37,167 nucleotides of DNA from an uncultured Eubacteriales bacterium (GTDB lineage: Bacteria; Bacillota; Clostridia; Oscillospirales; Acutalibacteraceae), in NCBI GenBank assembly GCA_934561055.1, contig CAKTFN010000015.1, positions 1 through 37,167 of the forward strand, given 5' to 3'. This document shows positions 14,942 through 22,412 of the stretch, in pieces; within the stretch, counting starts at the first letter, position 1; each line of letters opens with the position of its first letter. The notes below the pieces were generated by a model, which searched no databases, was not told the origin of the DNA, and saw nothing but the letters and a program-made list of their open reading frames with translations. Both the position numbers and the translations under genes were made by a program.

Positions 14942-16228
14942 TTAAGCCGTCTTGAAAACTTTCGGATATGTTCTGACGTCGGCGGCTTTGATGAACGCAA
15001 AAAGCGCCCAGGAGCAAATCATACTTGAGCCGCCCTGACTGACAAAGGGGAGTGTAACTCCCGTCAGCGGAAGAATGTCGGTGATTCCGAAAATGTTGAG
15101 ACAGGTTTGGAAAAGAAGCATTGCTGCCGCCGAGCAGGCCGCAATCGAATAAAACGTTGACGGTGCGCTGCGTGAGGTCTTGATTGCATAGATCGTGATG
15201 ATTGCAAAGGCAATTACAATCGCAAACGCAACGAGAATTCCGTATTCCTCGCAGACCATTCCGAAAATGAGGTCGGTTGTCGAAGCGGCAATATATCGAA
15301 GTCTTCCGTTTCCGACGCCGAGTCCTTTGAGACCTCCGGAAACCGAGTATATCAGTGTTCTTACCTGCTGATAGCCCGATGTGTCGTAATTATCCCAAAC
15401 GTGGCGATAGACCGCAAAACGCTGGGCAACATAGGGCTTGAAGTAAATTATGAGTACCGCACCGAGAAGCGCTCCGGCACAGATGAAAAGAAGGGAGCGG
15501 ATGTCTCCGGAGCGCATGAACGCAATGACGAGGAACGTGAAAAAGAAGATGAGCGCCGTTCCGAAGTCCTTCATCAGGAAAAGAACACCGATGCAGCCGA
15601 TTGCAAAAGCAATGTAAAGATAGATATTTTTGCTTGTCAGAAGTTTGTCAAGCGATGCTGCGCCGACAAAAATGAAAGCGATTTTTACAAACTCCGACGG
15701 TTGGAGCGAAATTTTTCCGCCGCCGAAAACCAGCCAGTTGTATGCGCCGTTGATTGAACCGACGGCAAAGCGGATAAAAACGAATGAGCCGGCAAGAAAG
15801 CAGAGAGCAAAAATTGCAAGCGGCATACGCAAGGACATGACACGCTTGACGTCCTGCAAAAACCAGAGAAGAACGTCATAAACGATAATTCCGAGAATTA
15901 CGGCGGCGAGCTGTTTGATGTGGGTCGATTTTGAAACGCTTGCGGTCAGCGTCATTCCGATTCCGGAAAGGAAGAACGCAATGAATTCAAGTTCAAAATT
16001 GACTTTTTTGAAGGCAAAGTGCATTACCGCAACGTATAGCCATTCAAAAACGGTGAAGCCCAAAAAGCAGAGAGCATTGACTGAATAAAATTTTCCTCCT
16101 TCAAAAACAACGGGAAGGGCGGAAAAAAACTGAAAAATACTGAGAAGGAGAAGGATGAAACCACGGTCAACGTAGCGATATTTCCTTCTTCTTTTGTCCT
16201 CACGGGAAAGAGTCGCTTCTTTTTTCAT
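14942..16228 (-). CDS. FtsW/RodA/SpoVE family SEDS peptidoglycan polymerase
   Basis: A 428-aa protein with about ten membrane segments, family FTSW_RODA_SPOVE. The signature near the C terminus reads TGVTLPFVSQGGSS (about 389-402). The segment STTDLIFGMVCEEYG corresponds to the HTDFIF-EE region of the family, which carries the catalytic aspartate in characterised RodA. SEDS proteins polymerise lipid II with a partner class B PBP, here encoded next. AAGGAGGTG lies about ten bases before the ATG. Sequence alone does not tell whether it serves division, elongation or sporulation. Confidence 0.94.
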   Translation of the reverse strand: MKKEATLSREDKRRRKYRYVDRGFILLLLSIFQFFSALPVVFEGGKFYSVNALCFLGFTVFEWLYVAVMHFAFKKVNFELEFIAFFLSGIGMTLTASVSKSTHIKQLAAVILGIIVYDVLLWFLQDVKRVMSLRMPLAIFALCFLAGSFVFIRFAVGSINGAYNWLVFGGGKISLQPSEFVKIAFIFVGAASLDKLLTSKNIYLYIAFAIGCIGVLFLMKDFGTALIFFFTFLVIAFMRSGDIRSLLFICAGALLGAVLIIYFKPYVAQRFAVYRHVWDNYDTSGYQQVRTLIYSVSGGLKGLGVGNGRLRYIAASTTDLIFGMVCEEYGILVAFAIVIAFAIITIYAIKTSRSAPSTFYSIAACSAAAMLLFQTCLNIFGITDILPLTGVTLPFVSQGGSSMICSWALFAFIKAADVRTYPKVFKTA

Positions 16229-16245
16229 CTTGGTTCTTCACCTCC

Positions 16246-17340
16246 TTAATTTATGCCTTTTTTGCAGGAATAGAAAAGTTTTTCGTCTGCAAGGGTAATT
16301 ATGTCGCCGTCAAAAAGAAGTTGCGGTTCGGTAACGCGGTTCCCGGAAAGGTATGTTCCGGCGGCGGAACCGCAGTCCTCAATTGCCCAACCGTCCTCAT
16401 AAAGAATGAGCATTGCGTGTTTTCTTGAAACATTCGGTGAAGAAAGTTCAATGTCCGCTCCGCGTCCGCGACCGATGACAACGCGGTTTCCGGAAAGGAC
16501 GAAGGTTTCGCCCGTTTTTCGGTTATAAAGCGTCGGACGGAGAATTGTGTATTTCTTTTCCTGCGGTGAGGAAGAGCGGTTCGGTGTGCTCACAATTTGA
16601 GCTCCCTCGTGAGAGCGGTCAACACGGTTTGAGTAAACGTCTTTTTTATCTTTCTCCGAAGTCATCTGAGTGAAGATGTTGTCCTGCTTCTTTTCAAAAT
16701 GGAGCGTCGGACGGTGGTCGTCGTCATAATAATTCGTGCTGTATGTTGCGTTGCCTTGAGACGAAAGCTCATAGCCGTCAATATTATATGCTCCTTTTTC
16801 GCCGTCGAAATAAAGATTCGCTTCGGCGCCTTGCGGCGGCGTTTTTTGAACGGGTCTTTGAATTTGCGGTGCGGGACGTTCGGCATAGGAAATCGGCGGT
16901 TTTTGATTTTTGAGTTTTCCTTTTTTCTTTCCGACGAGCTGAACGGGATCGTCCGCAATTTCAAAGCGGTACTGTGCGTTCCCGAAGGTGAGGGTGTCGC
17001 CGCCTGAAATCATCGCTTTTTTTTCGATTTTTTCGCCGTTGACAAGAATGCCCGATTTTGAAAGAAGGTCATAGATGTACCAACCGTCGATTCTTCGGCT
17101 GATAACCGCCTGAAAGCGTGAAACGGTGTCGTATCCGATGACAATGTCGCAGGAGTTACTGCGACCGATTGACGTTTCCCACATATTGAGCGGATATCTT
17201 TCAGAGTCAACCGCGTCGATGATATAGCCGTAGGTTTTCTCCTTCGGGTGGCCGAAAAGGAGGGAGAGCATACATTTTATAAGAATGACAAAAGTCAGAA
17301 ACGGCAAAAGATACCGTGAAATTCCGATTACAAGATCCAT
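16246..17340 (-). CDS. Membrane-anchored protein with two FHA domains
   Basis: A 364-aa protein with an N-terminal membrane segment (about 9-29) and two forkhead-associated domains separated by a polar, proline/glutamine-rich linker (about 130-265). The second FHA (about 265-355) has the canonical phosphothreonine-binding residues GRG (290) and SRKHA (305-309). The first (about 40-127) has GRS (60) and S74-R75 but SRFQA in place of SRxHA, so its phosphopeptide binding may differ. It is first in an operon with a SEDS protein and a PBP, recalling the actinobacterial fha-rodA-pbpA cluster. A scaffold for phospho-regulated wall synthesis is inferred. No kinase or phosphatase gene is in the window. 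GGAGG precedes the ATG. Confidence 0.9.
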   Translation of the reverse strand: MDLVIGISRYLLPFLTFVILIKCMLSLLFGHPKEKTYGYIIDAVDSERYPLNMWETSIGRSNSCDIVIGYDTVSRFQAVISRRIDGWYIYDLLSKSGILVNGEKIEKKAMISGGDTLTFGNAQYRFEIADDPVQLVGKKKGKLKNQKPPISYAERPAPQIQRPVQKTPPQGAEANLYFDGEKGAYNIDGYELSSQGNATYSTNYYDDDHRPTLHFEKKQDNIFTQMTSEKDKKDVYSNRVDRSHEGAQIVSTPNRSSSPQEKKYTILRPTLYNRKTGETFVLSGNRVVIGRGRGADIELSSPNVSRKHAMLILYEDGWAIEDCGSAAGTYLSGNRVTEPQLLFDGDIITLADEKLFYSCKKGIN

Positions 17341-17392
17341 ATTTTCCTCCGTTTATTATTACATGAAAAATTTGCAACTGCCCGTTTTTGAA

Positions 17393-17398
17393 ATTATA
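17393..17398 (-). promoter_or_regulatory. -10 element of the FHA/SEDS/PBP operon
   Basis: TATAAT with an extended TG-G on the minus strand, about 52 bases before the FHA gene ATG. The best -35 (CTGAAC) is weak. Confidence 0.6.
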
Positions 17399-17438
17399 CC
17401 ACATTTTTTATTTTGGTTCAGCATTTTTTAAATAAAAG

Positions 17439-17467
17439 TTGAAAAAAAGTGTGAACAGTTATATAAT
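17439..17467 (+). promoter_or_regulatory. Promoter of the family 2 glycosyltransferase
   Basis: TTGAAA (17439-17444), 17 bases, TATAAT (17462-17467). Divergent from the FHA operon promoter, with -10 boxes about 63 bases apart. Confidence 0.8.
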
Positions 17468-17507
17468 AAAAAAGATTAAAGCTTGAAATTGAAAGGCAGT
17501 TTTAAAG

Positions 17508-18443
17508 ATGAAAAAAATTGAAATGATCGTTCCCTGCTATAATGAGAGTGATGTTCTCGAAATGTTTTATAAAGAGGTCACTCCCGTAATGCAGTCGCTT
17601 GAAGGACTTGATTACTCCTTTATTTTTGTCAACGACGGAAGCAAAGACAACACGCTTGAAATTCTCAAGTCCTTTGCCGAAAAGGACAGCCACGTCAAAT
17701 ATATCTCCTTTTCAAGGAACTTCGGAAAAGAGAGTGCAATGCTCGCCGGACTCAAAAACAGCACTGCGGACCTCGTCGGAATTCTTGACGCCGACCTTCA
17801 GCACAGCCCGACGCTTATTCCCGAAATGGTGAAGGCCGTCACCGAGGAAGGCTATGACGTTGCGGCGGCGAAGAGAAGCGACAGAAAGGGCGAAAGCGGT
17901 TTCAAAAGCTTTCTTTCAAACGCTTTTTACAAGGTTGCAAACAAGATGACCGAAGTTGCGATTGATCCGGGCGCCCAGGATTTCAGAATCATGAAGCGAA
18001 AGGTTGTTCTTTCAATCGTTTCAATGGCTGAACACAACCGTTTTACAAAGGGAATTTTCAGCTTCGTCGGGTTCAACACAAAGTGGTTTGCCCATGAAAA
18101 CCGTGAGCGCGCCGCGGGCGAAACGAAGTGGAGCCTTTTCAAACTTCTCAGATATGCGCTTGACGGAATACTCGGCTTTTCAAACGTACCGCTCAGATTT
18201 TCTTTTTGGTCCGGTGCTCTGTTTTTCGCCTTCGGTTTCATTTACGGGTTGATTTTTGTTATCCGCCGCCTCATTGAACACGCAAGACTGATTTCCGTCA
18301 ATATTATGATTGCGATGCTTTTCGTAATCGGCGGGCTTGTTCTTATTTGCCTCGGAATCATCGGAGAATATCTTGCAAGAATTTACACCGAGGTTAAAAA
18401 CCGCCCGAATTACATTATCGACGAAACGAATATAAACGAGTAA
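17508..18443 (+). CDS. Family 2 glycosyltransferase, membrane type (GtrB/CsbB/YkcC-like)
   Basis: The 311-aa product has an N-terminal GT-A domain with MIVPCYNES, VNDGSKDNT (42-50), and the DAD metal/nucleotide motif D94-A-D96 followed by LQHSP. Two C-terminal membrane helices (about 230-252 and 265-288) complete the DPM1/GtrB-like layout. Such enzymes move a sugar from a nucleotide donor to undecaprenyl phosphate on the cytoplasmic face for later transfer outside. Donor and acceptor are not determined. No flippase or GtrA gene adjoins it. It has its own promoter and terminator and diverges from the cell-wall operon. Confidence 0.93.
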   Translation: MKKIEMIVPCYNESDVLEMFYKEVTPVMQSLEGLDYSFIFVNDGSKDNTLEILKSFAEKDSHVKYISFSRNFGKESAMLAGLKNSTADLVGILDADLQHSPTLIPEMVKAVTEEGYDVAAAKRSDRKGESGFKSFLSNAFYKVANKMTEVAIDPGAQDFRIMKRKVVLSIVSMAEHNRFTKGIFSFVGFNTKWFAHENRERAAGETKWSLFKLLRYALDGILGFSNVPLRFSFWSGALFFAFGFIYGLIFVIRRLIEHARLISVNIMIAMLFVIGGLVLICLGIIGEYLARIYTEVKNRPNYIIDETNINE

Positions 18444-18466
18444 GTTTATACCCGGCTTGATTTTCG

Positions 18467-18494
18467 GCTCTTCATGAAAGTGAAGAGCTTTTTT
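18467..18494 (+). terminator. Terminator of the glycosyltransferase gene
   Basis: GCTCTTCA and TGAAGAGC form a perfect 8-bp stem with a six-base loop, followed by six T's. Confidence 0.9.
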
Positions 18495-18550
18495 CGGACT
18501 TTCGCCGATGCGAAACTTCAAGGATATAAAAATAATCCTTAATGCGATTG

Positions 18551-18612
18551 AAAAAGCTGCAATTCACGCAACACCGTCTTTTGACGATGCCGGTGAATTA
18601 CAGCTTCTTTTT
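18551..18612. terminator. Long hairpin, terminator of the metallophosphoesterase gene
   Basis: Two arms of about 29 bases pair almost throughout around a TTTT tip (AGCTGCAATTCAC...CACCGTC with GACGATG...GTGAATTACAGCT). T runs lie on both sides: CTTTTTCAATC for the minus strand and CTTCTTTTTG for the plus strand. It is the only terminator-like structure on the 3' side of the metallophosphoesterase gene. The stem is unusually long for a simple terminator. Confidence 0.75.
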
Positions 18613-18649
18613 GATTTTCTGTTTTGCCCGTGACGAAAGCCGCAGCCGT

Positions 18650-19696
18650 TTATTTTTTGAAACGGCTTATTCGATGAAGAAAGCAGAAAAACTTTTCTTT
18701 TGTGCCGTCTCCGTGGTCAAGTTCTCCGCCGCAACCGCAGCGAGAATCCGGAAGGTCGTCAATGTATCTTCTGGTGTAGGTTTTATAATGCGCTGTGTCG
18801 TTTTCGTCGAGTTCGATTACGCGGCAACCTCTGACTTTTCCGTTGCCGTAAGAATTAAACGTCATTCCGGCAGTTTGAATCAAATCGATTCCCCTGACGT
18901 TTCCGATGAACGAGTTGTTGTGATCGTGGCCGAAAACCGCACCGATAACCGAGCCGGATTCGCAAAAAGCGTCAAGTTCTCCGTCTTCAACGTACGGCGG
19001 GCAGGGGAGTTCAAGAAGCGTTCCGTTTGCTTTTTCGTTCAGTTCGAGATTATAACGTTTTTCGTTAACTTTGAATTTTCCGTTCGGGTTTTCTTCAAGA
19101 AGTTCAAAAACTTCGGGAACGATCATGTGCTGAAAAACAAGGGAATGTACCGGCTTTTCGGCTTCCTTTTTGAGCTTTTCGTTTTCGGTCTTGAACCAAA
19201 GGAGCTGGTCTTCATGAACGACATCGTAAAAACTTTCCTCGTTTTTGTAATACATATTTGAGTCAATCAGCCAAAGTGCGAAGGCGGTTTCCTTTTTGTC
19301 GTGTGTTTTGATTTTTATAACGCAGTTTCCGACTCCCGTGATTGAGTCGTCTGCATTGTAAGTCAGGCATTTTCCGAGTTTTGAAAACGATGAGAGCATA
19401 TATTCCTTTGAAACTCCGTATTCCGCATCATGATTCCCGAAGCAGAAACAATACGGAACACCTCTGAGAATAAGCGGATTCAAAAGAAGCTTTGCTCCTT
19501 TTTCAAACTTTTCTTCACTGTTGCAAACAACGTTGTCGCCGAGAAAAACAACCAGGTCGGGTTTTTCCGTGTCAAGAAGAAAGTTGATATATTTAATCAT
19601 TCTCAGGTTCGGCTTTTCATTGTCCTGACAATCGGCAAGAACAAGAATTTTGAATTTTCCGTTTGGGGCAAAAAAAAGTTCGGTTTTGTTTTCCAT
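18650..19696 (-). CDS. Calcineurin-like metallophosphoesterase
   Basis: A 348-aa soluble phosphoesterase. The metal motifs are present in order: LADCQD (D22, with Q where many have H at 24), FLGDN (D54), GNHD (87-90), a later QHM (in VFQHMIVPE), and GHDHN. The layout resembles the Icc/YkuE-type and Dcr2-like phosphoesterases that have insertions after GNHD. The substrate is unknown. No signal peptide is seen. It follows ispE on the same strand by about 50 bases, so the two may be cotranscribed. Confidence 0.88.
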   Translation of the reverse strand: MENKTELFFAPNGKFKILVLADCQDNEKPNLRMIKYINFLLDTEKPDLVVFLGDNVVCNSEEKFEKGAKLLLNPLILRGVPYCFCFGNHDAEYGVSKEYMLSSFSKLGKCLTYNADDSITGVGNCVIKIKTHDKKETAFALWLIDSNMYYKNEESFYDVVHEDQLLWFKTENEKLKKEAEKPVHSLVFQHMIVPEVFELLEENPNGKFKVNEKRYNLELNEKANGTLLELPCPPYVEDGELDAFCESGSVIGAVFGHDHNNSFIGNVRGIDLIQTAGMTFNSYGNGKVRGCRVIELDENDTAHYKTYTRRYIDDLPDSRCGCGGELDHGDGTKEKFFCFLHRISRFKK

Positions 19697-19745
19697 TCTT
19701 TATTCTCCTATAAAATAAAGCGAATTTTTATCTGTCCGTAAAAAT

Positions 19746-20615
19746 TTATATAATTTCCGTTCCGCTTCTGACTGCGTCGCAAAGAAAGACCTGCTCAAAC
19801 TTTTTTTTGAGCGAGTTACAACATTTTTCGGCATCCGCCGCATTCTTGAAAACGCCGAAAACCGAAGGTCCGCTTCCGCTCATGCAACAACAGGCGGCGC
19901 CGTGTTTTCTCATTTCCGCTTTTATGATGATTCTTTCCGGAACGTCGATGAATTGTTCAAAAACGTTTTCGACCCGGCTGTAAACTCCGTCCGAATCGCC
20001 GTTCACGGCTGAAAAGAGTATTCCGTCACGGTCAAGGTGGCGAACCCTTTCGGCGGTGTCGAAAGCTTTATAAGCTTCTCCTGTTGAAACGGACATTTCC
20101 GGTTTTACGATTATGATTTTTCCGAGATTTAAGTTCGGAAGATATGAAAGAACGGTTCCAGTATATTGAGCAAGCATTGTTCCGCCGAGGGCGCAGAACG
20201 GAACGTCCGAACCGACTTTTGCGCCGATTTTAATAATTTCTCTGTCGCCGAGAGAAGGCAAAAAGAGTGCTTTGAGCGCAATGATTGTTCCGGCGGCATC
20301 CGCACTTCCGCCCGCAAGGCCGGCCGCATGAGGAATACGCTTTTCAATGCTGATTGCCACACCGGGGTTTGCGATTTTCGTTTCATCGAAAAAGGCTTTT
20401 GCGGCTTTATATGCAATGTTTTTTTCTCCTGTCGGAATTTCGGGATTGTCACATTTGATTTCGATAAGACCGCTTTCGGTTGTTTCAACCGAGACGGTGT
20501 CAAAAAGGCTCACCGACTGCATCAGCATGAAAAGGTCGTGAAAACCGTTCGGTAATGTTTTGAGAATATCGAGCATAAGATTGATTTTTGCAAAGGCTTT
20601 AACAGTAACTTTCAT
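19746..20615 (-). CDS. ispE: 4-diphosphocytidyl-2-C-methyl-D-erythritol kinase
   Basis: IspE phosphorylates CDP-methylerythritol in the MEP pathway to isoprenoid precursors. The 289-aa length is normal. It has the GHMP kinase opening KAFAKINLMLDIL with catalytic K10, the ATP loop IPHAAGLAGGSADAAG (94-109) and catalytic D137 in GSDVPF. The third motif, CCMSGSGPSVFGVF, is near 238-251. The ATG at 20615 is chosen because GAAAGGA precedes it by six bases; an upstream in-frame ATG lacks a ribosome site. A terminator isolates it from the symporter gene upstream. Confidence 0.95.
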   Translation of the reverse strand: MKVTVKAFAKINLMLDILKTLPNGFHDLFMLMQSVSLFDTVSVETTESGLIEIKCDNPEIPTGEKNIAYKAAKAFFDETKIANPGVAISIEKRIPHAAGLAGGSADAAGTIIALKALFLPSLGDREIIKIGAKVGSDVPFCALGGTMLAQYTGTVLSYLPNLNLGKIIIVKPEMSVSTGEAYKAFDTAERVRHLDRDGILFSAVNGDSDGVYSRVENVFEQFIDVPERIIIKAEMRKHGAACCCMSGSGPSVFGVFKNAADAEKCCNSLKKKFEQVFLCDAVRSGTEII

Positions 20616-20694
20616 CGGTGTTCCTTTCATATTAAACCTGCGATTTGTTATCTGAAATCTTTAAACCGGATTGCACATAACAAACAGCAGATAA

Positions 20695-20730
20695 ATTTTT
20701 AATAACGGGCGGCTGGGTGAGCCGCCCGTT
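20695..20730. terminator. Terminator between the GPH symporter and ispE
   Basis: A perfect 11-bp G/C-rich stem (AACGGGCGGCT with AGCCGCCCGTT) around GGGTG, followed on the minus strand by ATTAAAAATTT. Confidence 0.8.
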
Positions 20731-20742
20731 AAGGATTTTTGA

Positions 20743-22260
20743 TTATTCGCCGATTTCGGCGTCTGCGGTTGCGTGCTGTCTCTTTTCAATGAGAGAAGCA
20801 AGAATTTTTTTGTTGTCGTCGTTGCTGAGCGGATATTTTCTCATTGGAATGATTGAAAGAAGAAGTCCGATCGCCGGCGGAATTGCACAAAGGAAGAACA
20901 TCATCATTGCGTACTGCGGAAAATCGTCTTTGAACGATGCACCGGCATCAAGTGCTGCGTTGCATGCGGCAACTTTGTCGCCGGAGAAGCCGATGATTGC
21001 GAAAGCAACACCCTGAATGATTGAAGCAATACCCGAAGAAAGCTTTGTTGCAAACGACTGACCTGAGAAGAAAACGCCGTCCGGACGGATTCCGTGGTGA
21101 TATTCTTCATAGTCAACCGCATCGGCAATGAGGATTGACTGCATAACGTTGAGAGCACCCATTCCTGCGCCGGCACCGCCGAAGAGGATGAAGTTGACAA
21201 CAACCCAAAGCGGCTTGTCAAGGTCTGTCGGAGCGATGAGATAAACAACGAAGATGAGGGCAAATGCAACTGCGCTGACTGCGGTTGAAACGTTATAAAC
21301 GGTTTTCTTTTCAAACTTTTCACAAAACTTCGGAGCGAGGGCGCTCATTGCAAACTGAGCGATGAAGATTGCGCCGCCGAGAACGATGAGATAAAGGGTA
21401 TAGTCCTTATGTCCGAAGTTTCCGAAGTAGTAATTGAGAAGGGTCATTGCAACGCTCATGAGAAGCTGAATCGGGCTTCTGATAACGCTTGAAACAAGAA
21501 CTTTTCTGAACGGTTCGTTGCTCCACATGAGCTTGAAGTTGTCCTTGATTGAGTTTTGCTGCTCTGTTTGGGCAACGCGTTCTCTTGTAAAAATTCCGAC
21601 AAGCTGGAAAAGAGCACAACCCACAAAGGCAAAAGCAGCGGCAATAATGATAAAGCCGTACTGCATTGCGGATTCGGAATTTCCGACCTTAGGCGTGAGA
21701 GCTTTACCGACGCTTTGCGAAATCTGAATGATGCAAAGAAGAACAACTCCGGCACCGATTCCGCCGGCAATACGGGCAAGAGCAAGAATGTTTGAACGGT
21801 CCTTTTCGTCATCGGTCATGAGCGAGGTGATTCCCCAAAGAGGAATGTCGCCGACGGTGTAGGACATACCCCAAAGGATATATGAAATTGCCGCCCAGAC
21901 GATGATGAGCACATTGGTTGCGGTTGAATTCGCTTCGGAATATCTTCCGTTAACGAAGCAGAGAACCGTGATGACAAAAATAACCGCCGGGCAGAAAAGA
22001 AGATACGGACGGCATTTGCCCCACTTGGTGTGTGTTTTGTCAACAAAGGTTCCCATCATGGGATCGTTGATTGCGTCCCAGACTCTTGCAATAGCCATGA
22101 AAATACTGATTGCCATTGCGGGAAGGAAGATAACGCTTTGATAGTAGAAATAAAGACCGGTACCGATAATGTTGTAGATCATGTTCTGACCTGCCATACC
22201 GATAAGGTACATATTCCGTTCCTTTTTGGTATATGTGTTTTTGTAAATGGGGGTTGACAT
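20743..22260 (-). CDS. GPH family sugar:cation symporter
   Basis: A 505-aa, roughly twelve-helix transporter of the glycoside-pentoside-hexuronide (MelB-like) family. The family motif WDAINDPMMGTFVDKTHTKWG (start near 61) is followed by RPYL. VDYEEYHHGIRPDG lies in the second half, at the place of the conserved VDY-EY motif. The substrate is probably a glycoside or uronide taken up with Na+ or H+; this is not determinable here. The ATG at 22260 follows AGGAGTGATCAA. The gene is monocistronic, with a strong promoter and a near-perfect palindrome in its leader, so it is probably controlled by a sugar-responsive repressor not encoded in the window. Confidence 0.93.
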   Translation of the reverse strand: MSTPIYKNTYTKKERNMYLIGMAGQNMIYNIIGTGLYFYYQSVIFLPAMAISIFMAIARVWDAINDPMMGTFVDKTHTKWGKCRPYLLFCPAVIFVITVLCFVNGRYSEANSTATNVLIIVWAAISYILWGMSYTVGDIPLWGITSLMTDDEKDRSNILALARIAGGIGAGVVLLCIIQISQSVGKALTPKVGNSESAMQYGFIIIAAAFAFVGCALFQLVGIFTRERVAQTEQQNSIKDNFKLMWSNEPFRKVLVSSVIRSPIQLLMSVAMTLLNYYFGNFGHKDYTLYLIVLGGAIFIAQFAMSALAPKFCEKFEKKTVYNVSTAVSAVAFALIFVVYLIAPTDLDKPLWVVVNFILFGGAGAGMGALNVMQSILIADAVDYEEYHHGIRPDGVFFSGQSFATKLSSGIASIIQGVAFAIIGFSGDKVAACNAALDAGASFKDDFPQYAMMMFFLCAIPPAIGLLLSIIPMRKYPLSNDDNKKILASLIEKRQHATADAEIGE

Positions 22261-22276
22261 TTGATCACTCCTGACC

Positions 22277-22297
22277 CGGTTCAAACGGTTTGAGCCG
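22277..22297 (-). promoter_or_regulatory. Palindromic operator candidate in the GPH symporter leader
   Basis: The arms CGGCTCAAAC and GTTTGAACCG around a single C differ from perfect symmetry at one position. The site lies just downstream of the -10 box (22310-22315), where a LacI-type or GntR-type repressor would block transcription. The binding protein is unknown. Confidence 0.65.
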
Positions 22298-22309
22298 ATT
22301 AATATATCA

Positions 22310-22338
22310 ATTATAAACCCTCTTTCGGTGACCGTCAA
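22310..22338 (-). promoter_or_regulatory. Promoter of the GPH symporter gene
   Basis: TTGACG (22333-22338), 17-base spacer, TATAAT (22310-22315) on the minus strand. Confidence 0.85.
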
Positions 22339-22363
22339 CCCGACGATTTTTTTTTGTAGGAAG

Positions 22364-22397
22364 TTACAAAAAACGCCCCTTTTTTTTGTAAGGGGCG
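22364..22397 (-). terminator. Terminator of the pepD gene
   Basis: CGCCCC and GGGGCG pair around an A-rich loop and are followed on the minus strand by TTTTTTG. It separates pepD from the symporter promoter. Confidence 0.85.
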
Positions 22398-22412
22398 AAT
22401 ATTGAATTTTAA

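Noticed and set aside
18542..19261. 239-codon open frame on the plus strand
   Set aside because: It runs antisense to the metallophosphoesterase and through the long hairpin, with biased Phe/Val composition and no family motif.
22261..22338. Longer N terminus for the first GPH symporter
   Set aside because: The extra codons run through the promoter and the palindrome; ATG 22260 has AGGAGTGATCAA and the family N terminus.
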